Positions 47,860 to 59,630 of a stretch of 64,000 nucleotides of DNA are shown in pieces (the stretch's first letter is position 1; every line of letters begins with the position of its first letter). The stretch comes from Stomoxys calcitrans (taxonomy: Eukaryota; Arthropoda; Insecta; Diptera; Muscidae): contig NC_081553.1 of the NCBI RefSeq assembly GCF_963082655.1, positions 19,000,643 through 19,064,642 on the forward strand. Reading direction: 5' to 3'. The notes under the pieces are model-generated. The model saw only the letters and a list, made by a program, of their open reading frames with translations. It was not told where the DNA came from and ran no database searches. The translations under genes and the position numbers were made by a program.

Positions 47860-49142
47860 TACTCCGCCAAGCGTTGTCATTCTGGCCACACATAGTGGTC
47901 ACTGGCTGTGTTCTGTCCCTTCTTTGCCAATTGTGTTGCCACAATCTCTACTAAGGCTTTAGACTTAAAAATGCTTGCATGGAAATTTTTCCACCAAAAA
48001 CACTGTTCATCACCGGCATCATCGTTCCCATTTTGTTTGGTTGTGATGCATGCAAAGAGTGTGCAACATCCTTAAACGAAGTCTGCAGACGGCGTCAATG
48101 CTCGGCTAAAATGCATGCACAGCTTTACACGAGCCTACAAAAATGCGCTTCTATTCTCACTCACTCACTCATACGTACACACAAAATCACTATAAAAGGA
48201 TGGGTGCCTGTAAATACAAACGAACACACACACCCACACACATGGTAATACCAACACATTATCGTTCAGGTGGACAGACAAATATTCATTCATTCATTCA
48301 TTGCTTCATTCATTCATTTACAGTACTTGAGATTTTATATGATTCTCTAGCTAGTGCTCGTTTGCTATTTGGCGTTTCGCAAATCTCTTCAATATATCCC
48401 CTTGCCGTCCAGCCCCCCTCCCGCAGTTATCCACCAATACCACGGCAAAAGCTATCAAAAAATACTCTGTTTCTCAGTGGGGACTTGTTGGCTTTGAAGG
48501 TGTACGCTATGTACTACGGGTATAAGCATGAAGTAGCGGCCAGCAGCAAGCACAAGACATTCGTTGGTATTCGTAGAGGCCCAACGTTAACACCAGGACC
48601 AGGCCATATTCACGTTAACATTGAGGGGGCTTACAATTGCAGCATCAACAGCGCCACCAACAATAGCAGGAAAGGATTATGACAGCAGCTATGTTTGCAT
48701 ACTTTCACACACACACACATACTCCTTCAAATGAGACCATGAAGATGTTGGTTGTGTTGCATTTATCCCCACATCTTTGGCAAGGACGATGGGAAAAATG
48801 CTTGCATCAATGTGGGACTTGTTTGCTTTAATACGGTCCTGCTGCCTGGCTATGACTAAAATGCTGATTGCGTTTTAACAACCGTGCAGCAAATAGCATG
48901 CAACACCAGCTACAAACATGATATGCAATGGCAGCGGAACATTAGACTGTATCTTAGTAAAAAGAAGCTTCATTCATACTGTTCACTTACTAATTTGGTT
49001 TTATTTTTTTGAACTTTAAAGACAACTTTTAAAATCATCATTAAAGGACGGGAGTACAACTTTGTCAACAAGTCCCAGTTCGACATATATTTAAATGTAG
49101 CTGACATATGGAACAATCTCCCGATTTAGGTTCTTAAACCCA
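47860..49142. other. Gene-free stretch, copy 2
   Basis: Second copy of 41381-42663; nothing recognisable as a gene. Confidence 0.55.
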
Positions 49143-49273
49143 ACAAGTAAAAAGGCGGCCGGGCCGAACTTAATAAACGACCTTTCATCAAAATCCGGTG
49201 AAAATTGCATACCTTATGTCCCACAGCAGTTATATCGAAATATGATCAGATTTGAACCAAATACTAATAAGTA

Positions 49274-49880
49274 AAGGGTGATTTTTTTGAGGTTAGGATT
49301 TTCATGCATTAGTATTTGACAGATCACGTGGGATTTCAGACATGGTGTCAAAGAGAAAGATGCTCAGTATGCTTTGACATTTCATCATGAATAGACTTAC
49401 TAACGAGCAACGCTTGCAAATCATTTTCAGTGAATGGGCCCTAGAAAAGTTGGCAGAAAATCCGCTTTTTTATCGACAAATTTTGTTCAGCGATGAGGCT
49501 CATTTCTGGTTGAATGGCTACGTAAATAAGCAAAATTGCCGCATTTGGAGTGAAGAGCAACCAGAAGCCGTTCAAGAACTGCCCATGCATCCCGAAAAAT
49601 GCACTGTTTGGTGTGGTTTGTACGCTGGTGGAATCATTGGACCGTATTTTTTCAAAGATGCTGTTGGACGCAACGTTACGGTGAATGAACACATTTCGAA
49701 CCGAACACTGATTTTGGTAATAAAATTCAATGATTTGCAAGCGTTGCTCGTTAGTAAGTCTATTCATGATGAAATGTCAAAGCATACTGAGCATCTTTCT
49801 CTTTGACACCATGTCTGAAATCCCACGTGATCTGTCAAATACTAATGCATGAAAATCCTAACCTCAAAAAAATCACCCTT
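49274..49880 (+). mobile_element. Complete fold-back mariner derivative, 607 bp, TA target duplication
   Basis: TA at 49272-49273 and 49881-49882. The two ends are inverted repeats of about 150 bp, matching base for base as far as I compared, beginning AAGGGTGATTTTTTTGAGG. The inverted repeat includes the transposase ATG and its first 13 codons: the right end, read on the minus strand, also starts MNRLTNEQRLQII and continues EFYYQNQCSVRN before running antisense into the catalytic fragment. The right end is therefore an inverted copy of the 5' coding end. The empty site 'actaataagtacaagtcatt' is present in the related HINE copy at 19265. Confidence 0.9.
49387..49686 (+). pseudogene. Tc1/mariner transposase remnant, copy 2
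   Basis: Second copy of the deleted transposase at 42908: N-terminal 13 codons joined to a catalytic-domain piece with FSDEAHFWLNG and GGIIGPYFFKD. Only the first catalytic Asp is kept. The frame stays open into the inverted right end until 49806. Confidence 0.85.
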
Positions 49881-51774
49881 TACAAGTCATTGTTCAATTG
49901 TGTATAACAAAATATTGGTCTTTTTAGTCGCTATATCTAAAAAAAACAGATCTGAACCATATACAACATGGATGTCGAAAAGCCCAACATAAGTCACTGT
50001 GACAAATTTCAGTGAAAATGGATTATAAACGCGCCTTTTATAGGGCCAAAACTTTAAATAGGGATATCGGTCTACATGGCAACTATATCCAAATCTGGAG
50101 CGATTTGGGCCAAGTTGCAGCAAAATGTCGAAGAGTCTAACACAACTCACTGTCCCAAATTTCGGCGAAATCGTACAACAAATGTGGCTTTTAAGGACCC
50201 CAAACCTTAAATTGAGAGATCGGTCTATATGGCAGCTATATTCAAATCTGGACCGATCTGGGCCAAATTAACGAAGGATGTCGAAGGTCCTAACACAACT
50301 CCCAGTCCAAAAATTCAGAAAAATCGGATAATAAATGTGGCTTTTATGGGCCTAAGACCCTAAATCTGAGGATCGGTTTATATGGCAGCTATATCCAAAT
50401 TTGGACCGATCTAAGCCAAATCAACGAGGGATGTCGAAGGGCCCAACATAACTCACTGTCCCAAATTTCAGCAAAATCGGATAATAAATGTGGCTTTTAT
50501 GGGCCTAAGACCCTAAATCGTAAGATCGGTCTATATGGCAGCTATATCCAAATCTGATTCGATCAGGGCCAAATTGACGAGGAATGTCGAAAGGCCTAAC
50601 ACAACTCACTGTCCCAAATTTCAGCTAAATCGTATAATAAATGTGGCTTTTATGAGCCCAAGACCCTAAATCGTGGGATCGGTCTATATGGCAGCTATAT
50701 TCAAATCTGATTCGATCAGGGCCAAATTAACGAGGGATGTCGAAGGGCCTAACACAACTCTCTGTCCCAAATTTCAGCCAAATCGGATTATAAAAGTGGC
50801 TTTTATGGGCCTAAGACCCTAAATCGTGGGATCGGTCTATATGGCAGCTATATTCAAATCTGATTCGATCAGGGCCAAATTGACGAGAGTTGTCGAAGGG
50901 CCTAACACAACTCTCTGTCCCAAATTTCAGCAAAATCGGATAATAAATGAAGCTTTTATGGGCCTAAGATCCTATATCGGAGGATCGGTCTATATGGCAG
51001 TTATATCAAAATCTGGACCTGTCTAAGCCAAATTGAGGAGGAATGTCGAAGAGCCTAACACAACTCACTGTCCCAATTTTTAACAAAATCGGATAATAAA
51101 TGTGGCTTTTATGGGCCTAAGACCCTAAATCGTGGGATCGATCTATATGGCAGCTATATCAAAATCTGGACCTGTCTAAGCCAAATTGACGAGGAATGTC
51201 GAAGAGCCTAACACAACTCACTGTCCCAAATTTCAACAAAATCGGGTAATAAATGTCGCTTTTATGGGCCTAAGACCCTAAATCGTTGGATTGGTCTATA
51301 TAACAGCTATATCCAAATTTGGAGCAATCTAAGCCAAATTGACGAGGGATGTCGAAGGGCCTAGCACAACTCAGTGTTTCAAATTTCAGCAAAATCGGAT
51401 AATAAATGTGGCTTTTATGGGCCTAAGACCCTAAATCGGAGGATCGGTCTATATGGCAGCTATATCCAAATCTGATCCGATCAAGGCAAAATTAAAGAAG
51501 AATGTCTAAAGGCCAAAGGTATCTCACTGTCCCAAATTTCAGCAAAATCGGATAATAAATGTGGCTTTTATGGGCCTAAGACCCTAAATCGGCGGATCGG
51601 TCTATATGGCAGCTATATCCAAATCTAGACCGATCTAAGCCAAATTGACGAGGGATGTCGAGGGGCCTAACACAACTCACTGTCCCAAATTTCGGCGACA
51701 TCGGATAATAAATGTGGCTTTTATGGGACTAAGTTATAGGGTATACCCCCATCCTTCGGTGGTGGGTATAAAAA

Positions 51775-53429
51775 TATTTATTTTTTACCAGATTTTGCTG
51801 ACATTAGTGAGCTCCCCTATATCTCTTTCGAAAATGGTCGACATGGGATTCTTTGAGCCCCTATGTTTCTTCAGTACAGCCTAAGTTTAGCTTTGCAAAC
51901 GACTACATACCCAAAACATGGGATAAATACAACTGTATTTGTGTCCACAAACTAGAGATAGAGCATCGCATAGATTGCATCCGGCATTGGAATACATGCG
52001 CATCATTTAGATTTTAGCTTCGTCTGCTATGTTTCATTTTTCAATTTTTTTTTTTTATTTTGTTTTTTTTTTTTCCTCTGGTCCTGTTTGCTATCGATGA
52101 CTGCATGCTAGTCCATAATCACATGATTGGATCTAAATAATAAATTTGCTAGAGTTGCAAAATTTGCATGTGTGTTTTCTAATTAGCAACTCAATAACTC
52201 TTCACACACACACACACACACACACAGAAACTTTCGATGTTAAAGGAATGCTAATGGGACTTGATGTTCGAGAAACCCAGGAACATTTGTTTTCTTATTA
52301 ACACAAAAAAGGATAACAAAAAAAATAAACCTCCACTTCATGCATATCCTTGGTTAAGGGATTATATTTCTAAGCTTTCATGGATGAAAGGAGTTTTATG
52401 GCTGAGTTTTGCCACACATTCAATGTGAGAGCGAAGTCTTGCTCGAACATAATCTTCAAATCCGAAATCCTACAAAACCTATACAAACCTTGCCACCACC
52501 GAGACGTCTATCTGACAGGCAGACAGACAGACAGACAAGGCAACTGATCTGCTTCTCAGACAGCGATGCACTCCAATTCGCTTCTCCATTTATTCATCCT
52601 TAACTTTGCGGCAGTGCAAAACAACTTGAAATCCCATCAATGACTAAAGGTTTCACATTACCCAAGGCAAACAAGGCAAAAAATGCTGCCAGGAAAGCAT
52701 ATTCTCAGGCAAAAGTTTCTAACCACAGTCTTACACATCCCAAATGTGTTGGAAGCCCCATGAAAACAGACACACGGAAACCAGTCCAGAAACTTTAAAA
52801 GAGAATTTTTGGCTTATATGCTCGTGCAAGGCCACACACACACACACACACACGTGCACACACTAAAAACCGCAAGTAACAGCAACCAGCAACCGACAAC
52901 CGCTCAGTAACAAGGAACAATTAATGACATCCCAAAACATGTTGACTTGATGAGTTTAAGACACCGTTGCATACATGATGCTGTTGCCTTCCACTTTGGT
53001 ATGTGGCAGACAAGTCAGCAGGGCACTTGGTATGGCAAATCGATGAATGCGTCTGAGGGTAAGCAAGATCATGGGAATTTTCATTTAATACCAACATTCT
53101 AATAAGTAGTTTGGTTGACAGGAATATTTCGAGAACATTTTAGAATATTAATTTCCATTCAGTTCTCACAAGATGCACAACATGTGAAGGTTATACATTT
53201 TTGCGCTGGGAAGTGTAAAGTTTTTTTTTAAGATAAAATAAAGGGAACTGAAGCAAAGCTGTTAACAATCCATGGTAAAGAAGCTTGGAATAGTAAGATA
53301 TAGAAGCGCATAAGCAGTATGGGTGATACCCACTAAGTGGTTCGTTAAGGTGAGATCAAAGATGGTTTAACAATAGTTTTGTTGAATGAAGGGAGTTAAA
53401 GGGAAGGGCTAATCAGGGAATAAAATCCT
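51775..53429. other. Gene-free stretch with AC microsatellites
   Basis: T-rich run at 52040-52075, (AC)n at 52203-52227 and 52832-52852, and (GACA)n near 52517-52535. No frame has a recognisable domain. Confidence 0.55.
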
Positions 53430-54130
53430 GAAATTTTGTCTTTTAAGAAAGTTTTACTTAAATTTAATCGTTTGAGAAGATGTGACCTTTCAAGAAAATA
53501 TTACTTAAATTTAGTCTTTTAATAAAATTTCATTGAGCCTTAAAATATTGAGAAAATTTTACTGGAATTTTGTATTTTGAGAAAATTTAACTAAAAATTT
53601 TGTCTTTTGACAAAATGACAGTCATTTTAGAAAATTTACTACATTTTTGGCAATTGAGAAGTTTTAGCGAAATGTCGCCATTTGAGAAAATTTTACTAAA
53701 ATTTAGTATGTAAGGAAAAAATGTACTCAAATTTATTCAAAAATTTCAAATTTTGCCCATGAACATTCCACTAAGGAACAGGGGCAAACTTCTCACATAT
53801 CAATGAGTGCAAACCGATTCAAGTTTAAGCTCAATGATAAGGGGCCTCCTTTTTATAGTCGAGTCCGAACGGCGTGCCGCAGTGCGACACCCCTTTGGAA
53901 AGAAGTTTTACATGGCAAAGTACCTCACACATGTTGCCAGCATTAGGAGGGGAAAACCACCGCTGACCATTTTTTCTGATGGTCTTGCCAGGATTCGAAC
54001 CCAGGCGTTCAGCGTCATAGGCGGACATGCTAACCTCTGCGCTACGGTGGTTAAGAAAATTTTACTTAAATTTAGTCGTTTGAGGAAATTTTGCTGAAAT
54101 TTTCCATGTTTAGAAAATGTTACACCTTAG
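53430..54130. repeat. Degenerate AAAATTTTACT..TTTGAG repeat, split by a SINE
   Basis: Irregular units of about 35 bp with 'gagaaaattttactaaaatt' and 'tttagtcgtttgag', heavily diverged. A SINE splits it at 53747-54051. Further units reappear at 56926-56970, so the HINE-like array between may have been inserted in the same block. Confidence 0.7.
53747..54051 (-). mobile_element. tRNA-derived SINE, minus strand
   Basis: Reverse complement has intact A box TAGCGCAGAGG and B box GGTTCGAATCC, body and tail GGGCAAAATTTG. This is the best-preserved copy in the window. It sits within a repeat array. Confidence 0.9.
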
Positions 54131-54269
54131 GCAATTTGACAAAGATGTTGTTGAGGATGTATAGGGTATATCAGAAATCGCGATCCACTATGCCAGTCAA
54201 AGTGTTTTGACAATAGCACCACACATTGTCGAACTTTTAAAAGTTCTTTGCTATGCTATTTTTTGAATA
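54131..54269. other. Short unassigned stretch before the HINE-like array
   Basis: No similarity to the neighbouring repeats was recognised. Confidence 0.4.
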
Positions 54270-56925
54270 GAAAACATTGAATAATTTCAGCTAAATTGGG
54301 CTTCGGACCCTCTATCGGGAGATCGGTCTATATGGCAGCTATATTTAAATATAGTCCGATCTGAACAATAGTTAGTTTCGAAGTTGAGAGGCCTGAAACT
54401 ACTCTCTGTTTCAAATTTCAGCGAAATCGCTTAAAAAAATAAAGTTTTATGGGGTTCAGACCCTTAACCGGGAGATCGGTCTATATGGCAGCTATATCTA
54501 AATATAGTCCGATCTGAACTATATTTGGGTCCTATGTTAGGAGGCCTAAAAGTACTCGCTTTTTCAAATTTCAGCGAAATCGGTTAAAAAATAAAGCTTT
54601 TGTGGGCTGCAGGCCCTTTTCGGGAGATCGGTCTATATGGCAGCAAAATCTATATATAGTCCCATCTGAACCATATTTAGTTTCGAAGTTGAGAGGCCTG
54701 AAACTACTCTCTGTTTAAAATTTCAGCGAAATCGCTTAAAAAAAGTTTTTATGGGGTTTAGACCCTTTATCTGGAGATCGGTGTATATGGCAGCTATATC
54801 TAAATATAGTCCGATCTCAACCATACTTAGTTGGACGACGGGAGGTCTAAAATAGCCCACTGTTTCAAATTTCAGCGAAATCGGATAAAAAATAAAGCTC
54901 TTATGGGCTTCGGACCCTTTATCGGGAGATCGGTCTATAGGGCAACTATATTAAAATATAGTCCGATTTGAACCATATTTAATTTTGAAGTTTAGAGGCC
55001 TGCAACTACTCTCTGTTTTAAATTTCAGCGAAATCGGTTAAAAAATAAAACTTTTATGGGCTTCAGACCCTTTATCGAGAGATCGGTCTATATGACAGCT
55101 ATATCTTAATATAGTTCGATCTCAACCATACTTAGGTCAGATGTCGGAAGATACAAAATAGCCCAATGTTTAAAATTTCAGCTAAATTGGGCAATAAATA
55201 AAGCTTTTATGGGCTTCGGACCCTTTATCGGGAGATCGGTCTATATGGCAGCTATATTTAAATATAGTCCGATCTGAACCATAGTTAGTTTCGAAGTTGA
55301 GAGGCCTGAAACTACTCTCTGTTTCAAATTTCAGCGAAATCGCTTAAAAAAATAAAGTTTTATGGGGTTCAGACCCTTAACCGGGAGATCGGTCTATATG
55401 GCAGCTATATCTAAATATAGTCCGATCTGAACTATATTCGGGTCCTATGTTAGGAGGCCTAAAAGTACTCGTTTTTTCAAATTTCAGCGAAATCGGTTAA
55501 AAAATAAAGCTTTTGTGGGCTTCAGACCCTTTTCGGGAGATCGGTCTATATGGCAGCAAAATCTATATATAGTCCCATCTGAACCATATTTAGTTTCGAA
55601 GTTGAGAGGCCTGAAACTACTCTCTGTTTAAAATTTCAGCGAAATCGCTTAAAAAAAAGTTTTTATGGGGTTTAGACCCTTTATCTGGAGATCGGTGTAT
55701 ATGGCAGCTATATCTAAATATAGTCCGATCTGAACCATATTTGGGTCAGATAGCGGGAGGCCTAAAATAGACCACTGTTTCAAATTTCAGCGAAATCGGT
55801 TATAAAAAAAACTTTTATGGGCTTCAGACCCTTTATCGGCAGATCGGTCTATATGGCAGCTATATCTAAATATAGTCCGATCTGAACCATATTTGGGTTC
55901 GAAGTTGAGAGGCCTGAAGCTACTCTCTGCTTCAAATTTCAGCGAAATCGATTAAAAATAAAGCTTTTATGGGGATCAGACCCTTAATCGGGAGATCGGG
56001 TTATATGGCAGCTATATCTAAATATAGTCCGATCTCAACCATATTTGGGTCAGATAGCGGGAGGTCTAAAATAGCCCACTGTTTCAAATTTCAGCGAAAT
56101 CGGATAAAAAATAAAGCTCTTATGGGCTTCGGACCCTTTATCGGGAGATCGGTCTATAGGGCAACTATATTAAAATATAGTCCGATTTGAACCATATTTA
56201 ATTTTGAAGTTTAGAGGCCTGCAACTACTCTCTGTTTTAATCAGCGAAATCGGTTAAAAAATAAAACTTTTATGGGCTTCAGACCCTTTATCGGGAGATC
56301 GGTCTATATGGCAGCTATATCTAAATATAGTTCGATCTAAATTATATTCGGGTCAGTTGTTGGTAAGCCTAAAAATACTCTCTGTTTCAAATTTCAGCGA
56401 AATCGGTTAAAAAATAAAGCTTTTGTGGTCTTAAGACACTTTATCGGGCGATCGGTCTATATGGTAGCTATATCTAAATATAGTCCGATCTGAACCATAT
56501 TTAGGTAAGATGTCGGGAGACGTAAAACTACTCACTGTTTCAAATTTCAGCAAAATCGCTTAAAAAAATAAAGTTTTTATGTGGTTCAGACCCTTTATAG
56601 GAAAATCGGTCTATGTAGCAGCTATATCCAAATATGACCCGATTTGGCCCGTTCAGGAACTTTACCAGCGTGCTTCAAAAAGACGTATTTGTGCCAAATT
56701 TCAGCTCGATATCTCAATTTTTGAAGATTGTACAGTGATTTCAACAGACGGACGGACAGACAGATAGACGGACAGATACACGGACATCGTTATATCGTCT
56801 TAAAGTTTTACGACGATCCGGAATATTTACACTTTGTAGGGTCGGAAATTGATATTTCGATGTGTTGCAAACAGAAGGACTAAGTGAATATACCCCCCAT
56901 CCTACGGTGGTGGGTATAAAAATTT
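54270..56925 (-). mobile_element. Long HINE-like element, family B variant, with higher-order repeats
   Basis: About sixteen 153-bp units ('cccttta.cgggagatcgg', 'tatggcagctatatctaaat'), then 'gacggacggacagacagata', core and end 'cggtggtgggtataaaaa'. No hairpin end is visible on the left. Multi-unit blocks recur: text at 54298 returns at 55211 (offset 913), and text at 54902 returns at 56121 (offset 1219), both close to whole numbers of units. Confidence 0.82.
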
Positions 56926-57889
56926 TGGATTTTGAGAAAATTTTACTAAAATTTTGTATTTTGAGATGTTTTCCGACCTATGGTGGAGGGTATTAGAAAT
57001 GCGCTTCGATAATCAACTTCTCACGAAGTATGCGATTACGTACCAGAGTGAACTCGATGAAAAATGTTCAAAGTATAGCCAATTCATATGAGTAAATTGA
57101 ATAAATCTGTTCACAGATTTTCACTTTAACACCTACGATCAAATGTTACATTTATAAGCAGTCTTCTGTACAATTCTAGATTTTAGGACGCCGTTGGCAT
57201 AGCTCTCCGCCATGTCTGGCAGTTGGAATGAGTGCATTGTCTCCTTCGTCTAAAGCAAAGCATTCAGGGATTAAGACAATATATGTCCTGGGCATATGCA
57301 TGTATGTATGCAAGTCGAAGTTTAGGTGTGTGTGTGTAGCCAGCGCATGTGTTTAGGGAAAGCCGTCTGCAATATTCTCAAGAAGTACCACTTAAATGGC
57401 TTCCTCTGTGAGCTATTAACAAAAGCTCTTAAAGTCCACACAACAGCTAAAACAAAATAACCAAAGGAAGACTCAAACAAAAAAAGTAAAAACAATACCA
57501 ACAACAGCAACAACAAAATGAAATGCAACACTTTTATGTTTTAGTAGGAAAATCCAAAGAACTTTGGTTGATGTTGTTGTTGGCAAATTTGTCGCTGCTA
57601 CGTTGCCGTTGTCGTTGACGCTGATGCCTACGCCGCCTTTGCATTTCTATGAATGCCTGCTCACACATGCAATTGCCTGTGAATGTGGGGAAGTTTGATT
57701 TGTTTTGTTTTCATTTTGATTTAAGAAAGAGGCACAAGTATTCTGGGGTTGCTTCGCGCAAGCTTAAAAATATAAAAATGTGGGGTTTATTTTATTTTAT
57801 TTCAAGTTCCTGGACTACGCTATCGTTGGAGACCAGCTATATAGGCACATACTATGCCATCCGAACGACTTAGAGAGCACTCCGTGGAA
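56926..57889. other. Repeat remnants and gene-free DNA
   Basis: Starts with two AAAATTTTAC units and a lone HINE-like end 'acctatggtggagggtatta' (56968-56988). The rest, to 57889, includes an AACAACA-rich patch near 57495 and a GTTGTTGTT patch near 57570. No gene was recognised. Confidence 0.5.
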
Positions 57890-59300
57890 GCTTTGCAACC
57901 CTACCGCTCTGCGTTAGCGGGTGTTACATGAATACCACAGCCAACCGGCGGCAGGGCATATGGGAGTGGGAAAGACCATCAATCAAATCTGCAATCGCTG
58001 CTTTTGGTCTGGCATGGTGCGGGATATCGCAAAGTTTGTGAGGAGTTGTGAGTCCTGCCAGTGATACAAGTCGAATCAAAGAGCACCTGCGGGCGAAAAG
58101 CCTATATGCATCCCAGAGGAACCATGGGCCACCGTATAGGCGGACTATCTTAGTCCCCTACCACGATCTAAGCACGGAAACACGATGTTCCTAGTTTTCA
58201 TCGACCGATTCTCTAAGTGGCTGGAGTTGGTCACCCAGAGGAAAGGCACCGCCGAAGGGGTAGTAAAAGCCCTCCGCGAGCGCATTCTATCGAGATTTGG
58301 TGCCCGGAAAGTTCTTATTTCTGATAATGGAAGTCAGTTTACAAGTCGTGTGCTAGAGAAATATCTGCATCAAATTCACCGCCCTTTATTGCCCATAAGA
58401 AAACCCTACCGAAAGAGCAAATAGAACAGCCAAGACGATTATTTCTCAGATTTGTAAAAACCAGCATGTTAAGTGGGATGAGCACCTGTCAGAGATCAGC
58501 TTAGTCATCAATACCAGCACATCAGATTCCACTGGACACAGTCACGCCTACTTGGTACAAGGAAGTGAATCTAGACTCCGCGGCGCCTTGTATGATAAGG
58601 TGAGCACAGGTACGGGCGCAGCGAAGCAGAGTCCCGGCGACAAGGTCTCAGAGCTTTGTGACAGCTTCCAGATGGTACGAACCCGTCTTGGGAAGGCCGG
58701 CGAAGACCGGGGGCGCTACTATAATTTACGCACAGTGGAGGCCAACAATTGTCGATCTCGTCCTTGTGCGGCAGAATCCATTATCTGGAGCCGTGGATGG
58801 GGTTGCTGCAAAACTGGCTCCTAAATTCGACGGCCCCTATGAGGTGATTGAATTTCCGTCACCGGTTATTGTCCAACTGCGTGGTCAAGAACAAGAAGAC
58901 ATTAGTATGGCCTATCTCAGTGAACTCAGGACATTTTCCACCACGGACGAAAGCCAGACCGATCCCGTAATTAGTGTTGATGGTGTGGTCACTAACCATA
59001 AACTCCCATTTCTCGTAGTTAACCTAGCCACAGCCAAAATGAGCCCACAGAAGTCAACCGGAAGACCCAAGCCATATTACAGAGCTCAAGCACAGCGCCC
59101 CACGGCCACGTCAGATCCAACTAGTAGCTCCTTACAGCAAACCAGTCGTGCTGCTTCTAGCAGCCGTCCTGCATGGACACTGTCTGTCGCGGTCGCCAGA
59201 CCACGCCGAGTCCAGCAAGTACCGACCGTTCGGCATACGCCAGCAAGGCCAAGGCTGCGCTTTCCAACCCCGCAGAACGTGGCCCCCGTTTAATTGTCAT
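57890..59300 (+). pseudogene. Ty3/gypsy-type integrase remnant
   Basis: In the plus frame of 58185 the pieces of an LTR-retrotransposon integrase appear in order. A zinc-binding domain comes first, with 'HSQPAAGHMGVGKT' then 'FVRSCESCQ' (His and Cys pairs of HHCC). The region 'AGEKPICIPEEPWATV' leads to the catalytic core 'VFIDRFSKWLELV' (first Asp) and 'LISDNGSQFTS' (second Asp). After a frame change, the C-terminal GPY/F module reads 'PKFDGPYEVIEFPSPVIVQL' in the 58658-59293 frame. Stops after CESCQ and after WATV, plus frame changes after 58400, inactivate it. No protease, reverse transcriptase or LTRs were recognised nearby, so only the pol 3' part remains. Confidence 0.82.
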
Positions 59301-59461
59301 CCGACGAGGAAAGTTGTCGTCGCATGAAGAGGTTGAGCCCCGCCTACACACCTTTTCCGGATGAAGCTTCGCCGGAGGAATTGGGAGTAATGGGCCCCGC
59401 ACCCACGAAACTCACATCGCCACGATATGCAGAGACGACGGCATCCGAAACGGAAGGTACC

Positions 59462-59630
59462 ACCGAATAATGACATATATATTAGACCACACAATGTCCG
59501 TGCCGAATTTGGGTCCTTAAGTTATCGAATTTTCACCGGATTGTGACGGAATGGGGTTTACATATATACCCGTGGTGGTGGGTATCCAAAGTTCGGCCGG
59601 CCAAACTTGATGCCTTTTACTTGTTTTATT
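59462..59630 (+). mobile_element. HINE-like element, hairpin-end fragment
   Basis: Part of one family B unit ('ttatcgaattttcaccggat') and the end 'cccgtggtggtgggtatcc', diverged hairpin 'gttcggccggccaaac' and 'gccttttacttgtttt'. The pentamer satellite starts immediately at its end. Confidence 0.75.

Larger units (their letters stand above)
43312..49790. repeat. Tandem duplication, copy 2
   Basis: Second copy of the segment starting in AATA repeats fused to the truncated mariner of copy 1. Beyond 49790, copy 2 continues into the remainder of the mariner right end and the host HINE element, which copy 1 lacks. Confidence 0.93.
49143..51774 (-). mobile_element. Long HINE-like element, family B, split by mariner and lacking its core
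   Basis: Hairpin end at 49143 ('caagtaaaaaggcggccggg'), interrupted at 49274-49880, then about twelve 153-bp units ('gtggcttttatgggcctaag' and 'gatcggtctatatggcagct') up to 51730. The last unit jumps directly to 'tatacccccatccttcggtg' and 'gtgggtataaaaa'. The GTCY tract, conserved core and TA tract present in other copies are missing, so this copy has an internal deletion next to its end. Confidence 0.82.
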
